Source of the DNA: Acidobacteriota bacterium
GTDB taxonomy: Bacteria; Acidobacteriota; Terriglobia; Terriglobales; Acidobacteriaceae
Length of the DNA: 64,000 nucleotides
Reading direction: 5' to 3'
NCBI GenBank assembly: GCA_003225005.1
Contig: QIAN01000178.1
Coordinates: 1 to 64,000, forward strand
Numbering within the stretch: the first letter of the stretch is position 1; every line of letters begins with the position of its first letter. Shown one piece after another: positions 35,037 to 44,171 of the stretch. Made by a program: the position numbers and the translations under genes. Under the pieces are notes generated by a model. That model had not been told where the DNA came from. It saw only the letters and a program-made list of their open reading frames with translations, and did not search any database.

Positions 35037-37460
35037 TCAGGGCTGAAGCGCGCGAATTTGCAGTTGAGCCGCCAGATGAGTCAGTTCGTCGAAGCGCTGC
35101 TGGACAACGGGGTCGGTCTTCGCTGCACCCCGGCCGTTTTGCCCGAACGCCTTCACCAGCGGGGGATAGCAGATGTTCTGGGCTTCCCACAAGGTTACGG
35201 GAAACGGAAGTGAGGGGATGAGGTCCAGCAATTTTCTCAGTCTTTCCGCCGCCACCAGATCGTCAGGATTGGCGGCGAAGCCGGTCGCTTCTTTCTCGAT
35301 GCGCTTGCGGATCACATATTCGAGGGTGGTTCCGTCCAGAGCGATGTTGGTGGCGGTAGTTTCCTTGAGCAATCCTTGAATATTATCCGGATCAAGGTCG
35401 GGCCGCTCGAACGATTGTTGTAGCTGGCTGTTCAGTGCAACTTCCGCGGCTGATTTAAGGGCATGGGGTACCGGGATCGCCAATCCACTGAGGAAGCGGA
35501 TGAGAGGAGCCTGATTTTCGAAAATGGTGCGGTAGACCGCCCCGGTCGAAGCCAGGGAGTCGTTCAAAATAATGTTAATGATTCTTCTTTGTTCGTCGCG
35601 GAAGAGTTGGCGCAGCGAAAACGTTTTCTTTGTAAAGCCTTGATCCAGCATGACGATCACGTCCGCTGTATCCGCCTGGGAGAAGGCCTCGACCAGTTTT
35701 TGGTGGAGGTCTTCGTTGCCGGCAGAGTCAGAGGGCCGGACCCCGACGGTCATGTTGTGATCCCCGAGGTGCAGAACGGCAAAATCCAAGGCCGCGGTTT
35801 CCTGGGTGATCGTAGAGCGGAATCGGGCCGAACCGGTCGCGAGACGCATTTTGCCTTCTGCCTCGACTGAATACTTGTCACGCTCTACTTCATAGCAGTA
35901 AATGCGAGTTTTATCGCCGTAGTTTTCAAACAGCGAACTGATAGCGTAATGCGCTGCCACCCGCTCGTTGTCCACGTACGCGGGTTTTACCCACTTCTCG
36001 AAGATCTGCGCACCATTTCCATACTGCGGAATATTGCTCTTCGCCAGCGCGAGGTTTTGCAAGAATTCGGACTCGAGGACTTGGTCACAACATTCCTCGG
36101 CGAGTTGCAAGGCGCGTCCGGCGTAGTGAATCACCTGCACGGTTTCCAGACCGGAGAGTTCATCAAAAAACCACCCACAGCTCGTGTACATGAGCAAAGC
36201 ATGCCGCTGGATCTCAAGAAGCTTCAGAGCGGTGACCTGCTGTTCGGGACTCAGGGATCGAATGGCATGCTCTGCGAAGAAGGCGGACCTTGAATCCTCG
36301 GAGCGATCGAGGATGACGTTGATATATTCATCCCTCGCTTTCCATGAGTCCTTGAACAGCTTGCCCAGCTGATCCTCGAACGGGGGCGCCAGCCTGTCGC
36401 GCAACCAGTCGAGGGCTGCTCGCAGAGGACCACGCCATTCCTGGTTCCGAGCATGCCCACCAGAATTGCAGCCACAGTTGGCGCGCCAGCGCTCGATCCC
36501 GTGCGCGCAGCTCCACGAACTATTCTCTACGATTTCGACGATGTGCTCGGGCGGGTTATTCTGCAAAAACTCGGCATAATTAGTCAGCTTGGCGAGTTTG
36601 TCGGCCTCAATCTGATGCAGGGCATAGCTCAGCGCCATCTCTCCGTAGTGGTGATGATGCCCATAGCTCTCGCCGTCAGTAGCTACGTGCACAAGCTGAG
36701 GACCTTCCCGGGTGTCGCTGAAGCCACTCACCAGGCGCTCAGCGAAGCGCTTCCCGTCATTCAGTAAACCTTCGAAGGCGATTGCCTGCGAAATCGGGCC
36801 ATCGTAGAAAAAAAGATGGATTGTTCTTCCCGAGGGCAGTTCAGCAAGGTAAGCCCGGCTGGGATCAATCCGGCCACCGCTCACGTCCTCCCAGTCGGAA
36901 CTCTCTTTGGGGCGCACACGGTGGGCTTGGCGAGGCGCCAGGATGGTGAACTTAATTCCATTCTCTGCGAGCACTTCCAACGTTTCGGTGTCCACTGCCG
37001 TTTCGGGCAGCCACATCCCCTCAGGCCGCCTGCCGAATCGGTGCTCAAAGTCGCGGATCCCCCATTTCACTTGAGTGACCTTGTCGCGGCGGGTCGCCAG
37101 GGGAAGAATCATGTGATTGTATCCCTGCGCCAAGGCCGACCCGTGCCCGGAGAACTTCTCCTGGCTCATTTTGTCCGCTTCGCGGATGGCTTCGTAAACT
37201 CTCGGAGCGTTTATCTCCAGCCACGACAGAAGCGTAGGACCGAAATTGAAACTGATCTGGCTGTAATTGTTGACCAGACTCAGAATGCGGCCTTCTGCAT
37301 CCATGATTCGTGAGGTCGCGTTGGGAGCGTAGCATTCGGCCGTGATGCGCTCATTCCAGTCGTGATAGGGATACGCCGAATCCTGCAATTCAAGCGCTTC
37401 GAGATAAGGATTCTCTCGGGGAGGCTGGTAGAAGTGGCCGTGAACGCAAATGTACCTCAT
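35037..37460 (-). CDS. GH57-family glycoside hydrolase with DUF3536
   Basis: An 807-residue protein. The N terminus MRYICVHGHFYQPPRENPYL is the GH57 beta-strand with metal/substrate His residues; RPEGMWLPETAVDTETLEVL near residue 150 carries the likely catalytic Glu, and DGESYGHHHHYGEMAL near residue 265 the Asp. The C-terminal half matches DUF3536. GH57 enzymes act on alpha-glucans (amylase, 4-alpha-glucanotransferase or branching). ATG 37460 overlaps the treZ stop as ATGA and the gene ends one base before treY, so it is translated with the trehalose pathway. It may reshape glycogen or maltodextrin for TreY; activity inferred. Confidence 0.85.
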   Translation of the reverse strand: MRYICVHGHFYQPPRENPYLEALELQDSAYPYHDWNERITAECYAPNATSRIMDAEGRILSLVNNYSQISFNFGPTLLSWLEINAPRVYEAIREADKMSQEKFSGHGSALAQGYNHMILPLATRRDKVTQVKWGIRDFEHRFGRRPEGMWLPETAVDTETLEVLAENGIKFTILAPRQAHRVRPKESSDWEDVSGGRIDPSRAYLAELPSGRTIHLFFYDGPISQAIAFEGLLNDGKRFAERLVSGFSDTREGPQLVHVATDGESYGHHHHYGEMALSYALHQIEADKLAKLTNYAEFLQNNPPEHIVEIVENSSWSCAHGIERWRANCGCNSGGHARNQEWRGPLRAALDWLRDRLAPPFEDQLGKLFKDSWKARDEYINVILDRSEDSRSAFFAEHAIRSLSPEQQVTALKLLEIQRHALLMYTSCGWFFDELSGLETVQVIHYAGRALQLAEECCDQVLESEFLQNLALAKSNIPQYGNGAQIFEKWVKPAYVDNERVAAHYAISSLFENYGDKTRIYCYEVERDKYSVEAEGKMRLATGSARFRSTITQETAALDFAVLHLGDHNMTVGVRPSDSAGNEDLHQKLVEAFSQADTADVIVMLDQGFTKKTFSLRQLFRDEQRRIINIILNDSLASTGAVYRTIFENQAPLIRFLSGLAIPVPHALKSAAEVALNSQLQQSFERPDLDPDNIQGLLKETTATNIALDGTTLEYVIRKRIEKEATGFAANPDDLVAAERLRKLLDLIPSLPFPVTLWEAQNICYPPLVKAFGQNGRGAAKTDPVVQQRFDELTHLAAQLQIRALQP

Positions 37461-39325
37461 GCCGGCTCCCATCCTGATGACAACGATTCAAAAACTACGA
37501 AAGAATGTGGATGCAGTCGCAATGCAAATGGTTTCGAGAATCGCACCTCGCGAGCCAAGGCTTTATCCGGCCCATTCCAATCCGAATCCGCGGAATGGAT
37601 TCTCGTGTTCCATGATCCTTCGAGCCGAGTCAGTTCCAGCACCAGGGGAAAACCTGCAAAATTGAAGACCATGGCGATTAGGCCGGCAGCAGTTGCTCGT
37701 TTCAGAAGGAGCGCGGAATCTCCTAGCTCGCCGACCTCCCAATTCGATGGCTTACCCAAATCTTTTTCAGTCCGGAAGCGAATAAGCTCCCGATAAAAGC
37801 GCAGCAGAGTGCTGTGAGGTTCTTGCGTTCTCAGCGAATGATGCAATCTCGATCGAAGGAACGTGTTCTCGTCCTGCGGGTCCGGAACCTCTTGTTTCCA
37901 TTCAAAAGTCGCAAATTCTTCACGCCTGCCGCGGCGCACAGCCTCGACCAACTTGGCGTCGCCATGACTGGTGAAGTATTGAAAGGGCGCCGTCTCGCCA
38001 TACTCTTCGCCCATGAAAAGCAAGGGTACGAAGGGCGAGAGCAAGCTGATTCCAGCCGCAAGCTTAAGCGCTTCAAAGTTCACGAGGGTGCTCAGCCTTT
38101 CTCCCGCGGCGCGATTTCCCACTTGATCATGATTCTGGTTCGAAACCACGAAGTGGCAAGATGAAATTCCCCGGGCGGAGTTCCCATGTCGCCTTTGCCG
38201 AAATTGCGAGTACTGTCCGCTGTAGCACCAACCGTCCATCAGAGTCGATGCCAAATGAGAAATCCGCCCGAAATCCGAATAATATCCTCGCTTCTCACCG
38301 GTCAGCAGCGCGTGCACAGAATGATGAAAGTCATCACTCCACTGAGAATCCAACCCGTACCCACCCCGTTCCCGAGGCAGCAAAACACGTGAATCATTCA
38401 AATCGCTCTCCGCGATCAGGTGAATATGCCGACCAAGGCGCTGCGATAACCTTCCCGCAGCCGATTGCAGCTCCGCCAGGAACGGATTGGCGCTGAAATC
38501 GAAAATGCCATGAATCGCGTCCAGCCGCAAAGCGTCGAAATGAAATGTCTCCAGCCAATAGAGCGCGTTCTCGATAAAAAATCTGCGTACTTCGTCGCTG
38601 CCCGCGTCGTCAAAATTGATGGCTTGTCCCCAGGGAGTTCGATACCGGTCGGTGAAATAAGGGGCGTACGCACTCAGGTAGTTGCCTTCCGGCCCGAGAT
38701 GGTTGTAGACCACGTCGAGAGCAACCGCTAAACCTTGGGAATGAGCAGCGTTGACCAGCCTTTGCAGGCCTTCGGGGCCGCCATACGTGTTCTGTGGTGC
38801 GAAGGGAAACACGCCGTCGTATCCCCAGTTGCGAGAGCCGGGGAACTGAGCGATGGGCATCAACTCCAGGGTGGTAATTCCCAAACTTGCCAGTTCCTCG
38901 AGACGTGGGATCAGGGCCTCGAACCATCCTTCCGGCGTATACGTCCCCACGTGAAGTTCGTAGAAAACGCTGGACTCTAGAGATATCCCCTTCCACGTCG
39001 GATCTGTCCACTGAAACCGGTTCACGTCTACGAGATGCGACGGGCCGTGCACACCCTGGGGTTGACATCGCGATGCGGGATCAGGCAGTTCGCGCGAATC
39101 CTCCAGCTGGTACAAATACGGGGCTCCGGGCTCCAGACCATCGACGGTGAGGTGGTGATATCCGCGCTCCTCCGGTTCCATCGCAAGAATGCGTTGGTTC
39201 ATGCCCAGAAGGTGAAGGCTCGTCCGACGCGAGCGCGGAGCCCATAATACAAACTCCCACGCCCCCTTCGAAACCGGGGTCGCACCCAGGCGCCTTTTTT
39301 TTAGGTGAGAGTCAGTCGATGACAT
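37457..39325 (-). CDS. treZ: Maltooligosyltrehalose trehalohydrolase
   Basis: A 622-residue GH13 enzyme that releases trehalose from maltooligosyl-trehalose. It begins with an N-terminal CBM48-like beta domain (FVLWAPRSRRTSLHLLG). The catalytic barrel has VFYELHVGTYTPEGW, DVVYNHLGPEGNY, FDALRLDAIHGIFD (nucleophile Asp) near residue 250 and HLIAESDLND (acid/base Glu) near residue 285, then NQNHDQVGNRA. Length matches the family. First gene of the operon; a perfect 8-bp inverted repeat lies about 105 bases upstream. Confidence 0.95.
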   Translation of the reverse strand: MSSTDSHLKKRRLGATPVSKGAWEFVLWAPRSRRTSLHLLGMNQRILAMEPEERGYHHLTVDGLEPGAPYLYQLEDSRELPDPASRCQPQGVHGPSHLVDVNRFQWTDPTWKGISLESSVFYELHVGTYTPEGWFEALIPRLEELASLGITTLELMPIAQFPGSRNWGYDGVFPFAPQNTYGGPEGLQRLVNAAHSQGLAVALDVVYNHLGPEGNYLSAYAPYFTDRYRTPWGQAINFDDAGSDEVRRFFIENALYWLETFHFDALRLDAIHGIFDFSANPFLAELQSAAGRLSQRLGRHIHLIAESDLNDSRVLLPRERGGYGLDSQWSDDFHHSVHALLTGEKRGYYSDFGRISHLASTLMDGWCYSGQYSQFRQRRHGNSARGISSCHFVVSNQNHDQVGNRAAGERLSTLVNFEALKLAAGISLLSPFVPLLFMGEEYGETAPFQYFTSHGDAKLVEAVRRGRREEFATFEWKQEVPDPQDENTFLRSRLHHSLRTQEPHSTLLRFYRELIRFRTEKDLGKPSNWEVGELGDSALLLKRATAAGLIAMVFNFAGFPLVLELTRLEGSWNTRIHSADSDWNGPDKALAREVRFSKPFALRLHPHSFVVFESLSSGWEPA

Positions 39326-39429
39326 GATGGCGAGAAGAAGTTTCGGGTCAACGTTCTAGGCTGGTCTGGACTGGCGGGATCGTCCGCTTTTCTCGCGCAT
39401 GCGCAAGGAGACCGAAGTGTCCCAAACTA

Positions 39430-39452
39430 GCACCGGTATATCTAACCGGTGC
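39430..39452. repeat. Inverted repeat GCACCGGT-N7-ACCGGTGC
   Basis: A perfect 8-bp inverted repeat with a 7-base loop between the end of the gene at 39517 and treZ. It could be a weak terminator (only TAGTTT follows on the minus strand) or an operator for the trehalose operon. No other copy noticed. Confidence 0.6.
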
Positions 39453-39516
39453 CGAGCGCAGCGACAATACAGGGAAGTACTTATTCGCCAAGCGCCGACC
39501 CATTTTAATCGCAAGC

Positions 39517-40518
39517 CTATTGAAACCGGTATCCCGGCTTGAGCGCGCAGCGGTAGACCCTGGTTTGGTCAGGATTGACTCGGGCGTTGCAACTTGCCCA
39601 ACTGAGAAACAGGGATGGCCCCAGGGGGAAAATAACGGTTTGGCCGTCGATTTCGGCTTGAATGTTTACGCCCTCGGCGGCGGAAGGCAAGGTGAAGTTC
39701 AACCCTTCTCCAAAGATGACGGGGTAAGACTCGTGGATGATGTCACTCACCATCGGGTGGAATACTTCCGCCTCCAACAGAAATGTTGCGGTATCGGACC
39801 AGTTGCGGGCCGTCACACTGATCAGTTGCTCGCCTTGAGGGAGATGATTGGACTCGATTTCGGTGAACGGACACGGTCCGGCAATGCACGAAGCTCTGGC
39901 ATCCCGCAACTCATTGCCGGGGCCTGCGTCGAGAGAGGCGGATCCTAGCGCGGCCTTCCACTTGCCATCAGGCGAGCACGGATGCTGTCCTTTACAAGCT
40001 ACGTTGCCTTTATTCTCGACTTCGAAAGTCTGCACTGCGCTGCCGACATTGATTTCCGTCAGGGCCTTGATCGAATATCGGACGCGAACATTCCCCACTC
40101 TGATGAGCGGTTGGTTTGACGGCATCTTCGTCCTGCTGGAAACAGGGACCATGTGTGCGACATAAAGCTTGTCACCCACAAATTCGTGAACGTCCAAAGG
40201 CTTGTATTCGGGATGGCGAAACTCTAGCGTGACCGCCTGCCCTCTTTTCACGCTTCGGAGCAGTTCAATCTTGAAGAAGCCCGACGAATCCGAGCTTACC
40301 GGGTGTATGGCGAGACCGCCGTCAGCAGAAACCTCCACATCGGCGATGGGCCGCTCCTTTCGAGTGTCCGCGTCCTGCACCGTGACTGCGCCTTGTAGAA
40401 CAACCGGCTTTCGAGTGCGCCAACCGAAAAGAAGAAGCGCGGCGCCTGCCAGCACCAGGGCCACGAACGATGCGACCCCTATCTGGACCTGATGTGTTCT
40501 GGTCATGTTTTCTGACAT
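39517..40518 (-). CDS. Membrane-anchored protein with carboxypeptidase-regulatory-like domain, unknown function
   Basis: A 333-residue protein with one N-terminal membrane helix (VASFVALVLAGAALLLFG). Residues about 35-110 form a CarboxypepD_reg-like beta sandwich (GAVTVQDADTRKERPIADVE, then FKIELLRSVKRGQAVTLEFR). The rest is beta-rich, with four cysteines in ACKGQHPCSPDGKW and ASCIAGPCPFTEIES that probably form disulfides outside the cytoplasm. No catalytic motif is visible. It diverges from the GH144-like gene and is separated from treZ by 190 bases, so its pathway is unclear. Confidence 0.6.
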   Translation of the reverse strand: MSENMTRTHQVQIGVASFVALVLAGAALLLFGWRTRKPVVLQGAVTVQDADTRKERPIADVEVSADGGLAIHPVSSDSSGFFKIELLRSVKRGQAVTLEFRHPEYKPLDVHEFVGDKLYVAHMVPVSSRTKMPSNQPLIRVGNVRVRYSIKALTEINVGSAVQTFEVENKGNVACKGQHPCSPDGKWKAALGSASLDAGPGNELRDARASCIAGPCPFTEIESNHLPQGEQLISVTARNWSDTATFLLEAEVFHPMVSDIIHESYPVIFGEGLNFTLPSAAEGVNIQAEIDGQTVIFPLGPSLFLSWASCNARVNPDQTRVYRCALKPGYRFQ

Positions 40519-40661
40519 CTCAATGATGACACAGGGCAGGTTAAGTTTTCACCGGTCATCGATCGCGGCCTGAAAATTCATTCCCCTTGGTTTTCTTGAT
40601 TCTGGCTAGTCGCTTTTCTGCACCGGAGATTCATTTACTATTTAAGGTATAGCGAAAACGG

Positions 40662-42029
40662 ATGACAGAATCTAGAACCAGGCAGCTTTCGAGGCGACAA
40701 CTCATCCGGCAACTCATGGGCGCCAGCCTCTGCGTGCCTCTCGCTTCATTGCTATCGGGCCGCACCGTTCAGGGACAAAATAAAACGGAGAAGCCTCAGG
40801 GGCCACCCGGCTCGGCTCCTAGCCTGGCCTCACTTTCACCCGAAGACGACCAGTTTCTGAATGATCTGGAGAGTGCTAACTTCCTCTACTTCTGGGAGCA
40901 GGCCAGCCCGAAAACCGGCATGGTGAAAGATCGTTGCAACCTGCACGTGAATGACCAGGGAATCGTGGCCAGCATCGCGGCAACCGGGTTCGGCCTCACC
41001 GCACTCTGCATCGGTCACCAGCGTGGCTTCATCTCCAGTGAAGCTGCGCTGGAACGCGTTTTCGCCGCCTTTCGATTCCTGTGGAAAAAGCTGCCTCAGC
41101 ACCGTGGATTCTTCTACCACTTCGCCAATATCAACACCGGCGAACGGGTTTGGGATTCGGAAATTTCTTCCGTGGATACAGCCATTTTGTTGTGCGGAGT
41201 GCTTAGTTGTCGCCAGCACTTCCGCCATCCCGACGTTTCGCAACTCGCCGATTTGATTTTCAACCGCGTCGACTGGACCTGGTTGTCGGAAGATACTTCG
41301 CTGCTGCCACATGGATGGACCCCGGAAATCGGTTTTCTGCCCTCACGGTGGGATTATTACAGCGAGTTGATGATGATGTATCTGCTTGGCCTGGGATCGT
41401 CCGCTCATCCCCTCAAGCAGGAAACCTGGAGCGCCTGGAAACGCCTTACGTTCGAATACGACGGCATGCGCTTCATTGGCTCGTTCGCCCCTTTGTTCGT
41501 TCATCAATATTCCCAGGCGTGGTTCGATTTCCGCGGTAGACGCGACAAATATGCCGACTACTTCCAGAATTCCGTGATTGCCACTGATGTTCACCGCCGC
41601 TTCTGCGTGGAGTTGGGTAAGCAGTTCCCGGACTATAGCGATGACCTGTGGGGAATTACGGCCTCCGACTCAGATAAGGGCTACGTCATCTGGGGTGGTC
41701 CGCCAGCCGTCGGACCCATCGATGGCACGGTTGTGCCTAGCGCTGCCGGCGGGTCGCTGACCTTTGCGCCCCCAGCTGCCCTGCGTGTCCTCAAAACTAT
41801 CCGTAACCGTTACAGCTCGGCCTGGAGCAAGTACGGATTCGTAAACGCCTTTAACCCCCTCAAAAACTGGTACGACCACGACGTAATCGGCATAGATACG
41901 GGAATTACCATGCTCATGGCAGAGAATCTTCGTACCGGCTTCGTATGGGACACCTTCATGAAGACCTCTGAAGCCCAGCGCGGAATGCAGCGCGCTGGTC
42001 TGCTCACCTATTACCCAGCGAAATTCTGA
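40662..42029 (+). CDS. Glucoamylase-like protein (PF10091), GH144-type beta-1,2-glucan hydrolase
   Basis: A 455-residue exported enzyme; the start MTESRTRQLSRRQLIRQLMG has a twin-arginine signal. The alpha/alpha-barrel has DDQFLNDLESANFLYFWEQA, ASIAATGFGLTALCIG, RRDKYADYFQNSVIATDVHR, LWGITASDSDKGYVIWGGPP and DHDVIGIDTGITMLMAENLR. This is the glycoamylase-like domain whose characterised members (GH144) hydrolyse beta-1,2-glucans; it is also the middle domain of cyclic beta-1,2-glucan synthases. It precedes an ABC exporter and a GT84 synthase, which supports a beta-1,2-glucan role over starch. Confidence 0.8.
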   Translation: MTESRTRQLSRRQLIRQLMGASLCVPLASLLSGRTVQGQNKTEKPQGPPGSAPSLASLSPEDDQFLNDLESANFLYFWEQASPKTGMVKDRCNLHVNDQGIVASIAATGFGLTALCIGHQRGFISSEAALERVFAAFRFLWKKLPQHRGFFYHFANINTGERVWDSEISSVDTAILLCGVLSCRQHFRHPDVSQLADLIFNRVDWTWLSEDTSLLPHGWTPEIGFLPSRWDYYSELMMMYLLGLGSSAHPLKQETWSAWKRLTFEYDGMRFIGSFAPLFVHQYSQAWFDFRGRRDKYADYFQNSVIATDVHRRFCVELGKQFPDYSDDLWGITASDSDKGYVIWGGPPAVGPIDGTVVPSAAGGSLTFAPPAALRVLKTIRNRYSSAWSKYGFVNAFNPLKNWYDHDVIGIDTGITMLMAENLRTGFVWDTFMKTSEAQRGMQRAGLLTYYPAKF

Positions 42030-42335
42030 GCAATGTCGCGCTGCGCTGGAGCGCTGCCTCCGCAACCTAGATGGTATTTCTTACATCCAACGCTTGCTCG
42101 CTCCCAGAAGAGTCTCGCAGAACAGGGTAGGGCGGTCTGTTTTGTCGGTTGCGCGGCAGCTTCCGGGAGCCGGCAAGTTCTGTTCAAGCGAACCGGACCT
42201 GAGAAGTTTAACGTGAGATTTTGGACCTTTTGCTTTAAACTTAGAGGATGTCCGACGCCACTGGTCCGGCGCAGGGGCGCACCGCTCGAGGATTTCCTTA
42301 GCTCAGAGCAAAATGCACCTCTTTAGGACTAAACC
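42030..42335. other. Intergenic, nothing recognised
   Basis: About 306 bases between the GH144-like gene and the ABC exporter, same strand. No coding frame or clear terminator was found; it may carry a promoter for the exporter-synthase pair. Confidence 0.35.
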
Positions 42336-44156
42336 ATGATTGGCAAACAGGACTTCTGGAGCGGATGGCAGGAGCGGCTCTCCGCCCTCCGGAACGTGCC
42401 TCCGGTCCTGAAAATCGTCTGGCGATCGGGCCCAGGGGTGGTCACCTTCGGGGTTGTCGCCCGCGTGATTGCCGCGCTGTTGCCGGTTGCACTGACCTGG
42501 ATCCCCAAACTAATCATCGACATTTTGGTCCGCCTCATGTCCACGCACGGGCCCATCCCGTCGCGCCTTTGGTGGCTGGTGCTTGCCGAGTTTGGTCTCG
42601 CGGTAGTGAGCAGCATCGTAACCCGCATGATCGACTACTCGGACTCCCTGCTGGCGAATAAATACACCCGGCATGTGAGCATTCAGGTGATGAAGCATGC
42701 CTCCGAACTGGATCTGACGGCTTACGAAGATCCAGCTTTTTACGATCGGCTGGAACGCGCGCGGGTGCAGGCCACAGACCGGCTGGTCATGATTCAGGCG
42801 ATTGGGCGGCTGGAACTGCAATTGATTACCGCCGTGGCCTGGTCCTTGGCGGTGATGCTCTATTCGCCCTGGCTCATGCTATTGCTGACTTTGGCTGTGT
42901 TGCCGGCATTTCTCGGCGAAACCCACTTTGCGTTTCTGGGATACGCCAAGAATTTCCAACAGACACCTATCAGGCGCCAGCTCGATTATCTTCGCCAGGC
43001 CGGAGGCACGAAGGAAGCCGCCAAGGAACTCAAACTTTTCAATCTTGGCGACTTTTTCACCCAACGGTTTGCGAAACTCTCTGACATCATTTACGAGCAA
43101 GATGTTGCGCTCGCCCGACGCAGACTCGGGGTTGGCTCGGCTTTGTCGTTCGTCAGCACCGCCGGATACTACTCGGCGTATGCCTATGTGATCTGGCGGA
43201 CCATGGTGGGAAAGCTGAGCATCGGTGCGTTTTATTTTCTAACGAACGCCATTCTTCAGGCCAGTAGCAATATTCAGCAGGTTTTCTCGACACTGTCCGG
43301 GATCGCGGATCAGGCTTTGTTCCTCACTGACCTGCTCGCGTTTTTTGAAATGCAGCCCACGATCCGCTCCAAGCCCAACGCTTTGCCCGCGCCGCGGCCG
43401 ATGGTTCGCGGATTCGAATTTCGCAAGGTCTCGTTTTCCTATCCGGGAAGTTCTCGCCTCATCCTCGATGGATTGAATTTCCGCTTTCATCCCGGTGAGC
43501 GTGTTGCGCTGATCGGCGAGAACGGTCAGGGCAAAACCACGATAGTAAAACTCATCACCAGGCTGTACGACCCCACGGCCGGAGAGATCCTACTCGATGG
43601 CATCGATTTGCGGGAATATAGCCTCGAGGATCTCTACCGCGAAATTGGCGTCATCTTCCAAGACTTCATGCGTTATGAGATGACGGCCCAGGAGAACATT
43701 GCCGTGGGCCGCATTGAAGAGATCGACAATCTGTCATTGCTCCGTAGCGCCGCCGAGAAAAGCATGGCAGACGAAGTAATTGCCAAACTGCCGCGCCATT
43801 ACGAGCAAATGCTGGGTCGGAGATTTGATGGTGGTGTGGACCTCTCCGGTGGAGAGTGGCAAAAAGTGGCGCTGGCTCGGGCCTATCTCCGCGATGCGCA
43901 GCTTCTAATTCTCGACGAGCCTACCGCTGCCCTGGATGCGCGCAGCGAATTTGAAGTCTTTCAGCGCTTTGCCGAACTGACAAACGGGAAAATGGCCCTG
44001 TTTATTTCCCATCGGTTTTCCACCGTTCGCATGGCAGATCGCATCGTAGTGCTCGAAAATGGGCAGATCGCCGAAGACGGAAATCATGATCAACTCACTC
44101 ATCTCGGCGGCCGCTACGCCGAAATGTTTGAAATGCAAGCCGCCAGCTATCGTTAA
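42336..44156 (+). CDS. ABC exporter, fused membrane and ATPase domains
   Basis: A 606-residue half-transporter that would work as a homodimer in the inner membrane. Residues about 35-330 contain six membrane helices; from about 365 the nucleotide-binding domain has Walker A GENGQGKTTI, Q-loop GVIFQDFM, signature DLSGGEWQKVALARAYL, Walker B LLILDEPTAALD and the switch His in ISHRFSTV. All are intact. The gene lies 15 bases before the GT84 synthase and after the GH144-like hydrolase. In rhizobia a comparable exporter (NdvA/ChvA) moves cyclic beta-1,2-glucan to the periplasm, so that is the suggested cargo; closeness to NdvA cannot be judged by eye. Confidence 0.85.
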   Translation: MIGKQDFWSGWQERLSALRNVPPVLKIVWRSGPGVVTFGVVARVIAALLPVALTWIPKLIIDILVRLMSTHGPIPSRLWWLVLAEFGLAVVSSIVTRMIDYSDSLLANKYTRHVSIQVMKHASELDLTAYEDPAFYDRLERARVQATDRLVMIQAIGRLELQLITAVAWSLAVMLYSPWLMLLLTLAVLPAFLGETHFAFLGYAKNFQQTPIRRQLDYLRQAGGTKEAAKELKLFNLGDFFTQRFAKLSDIIYEQDVALARRRLGVGSALSFVSTAGYYSAYAYVIWRTMVGKLSIGAFYFLTNAILQASSNIQQVFSTLSGIADQALFLTDLLAFFEMQPTIRSKPNALPAPRPMVRGFEFRKVSFSYPGSSRLILDGLNFRFHPGERVALIGENGQGKTTIVKLITRLYDPTAGEILLDGIDLREYSLEDLYREIGVIFQDFMRYEMTAQENIAVGRIEEIDNLSLLRSAAEKSMADEVIAKLPRHYEQMLGRRFDGGVDLSGGEWQKVALARAYLRDAQLLILDEPTAALDARSEFEVFQRFAELTNGKMALFISHRFSTVRMADRIVVLENGQIAEDGNHDQLTHLGGRYAEMFEMQAASYR

Positions 44157-44171
44157 GGATCCCGAGATACT

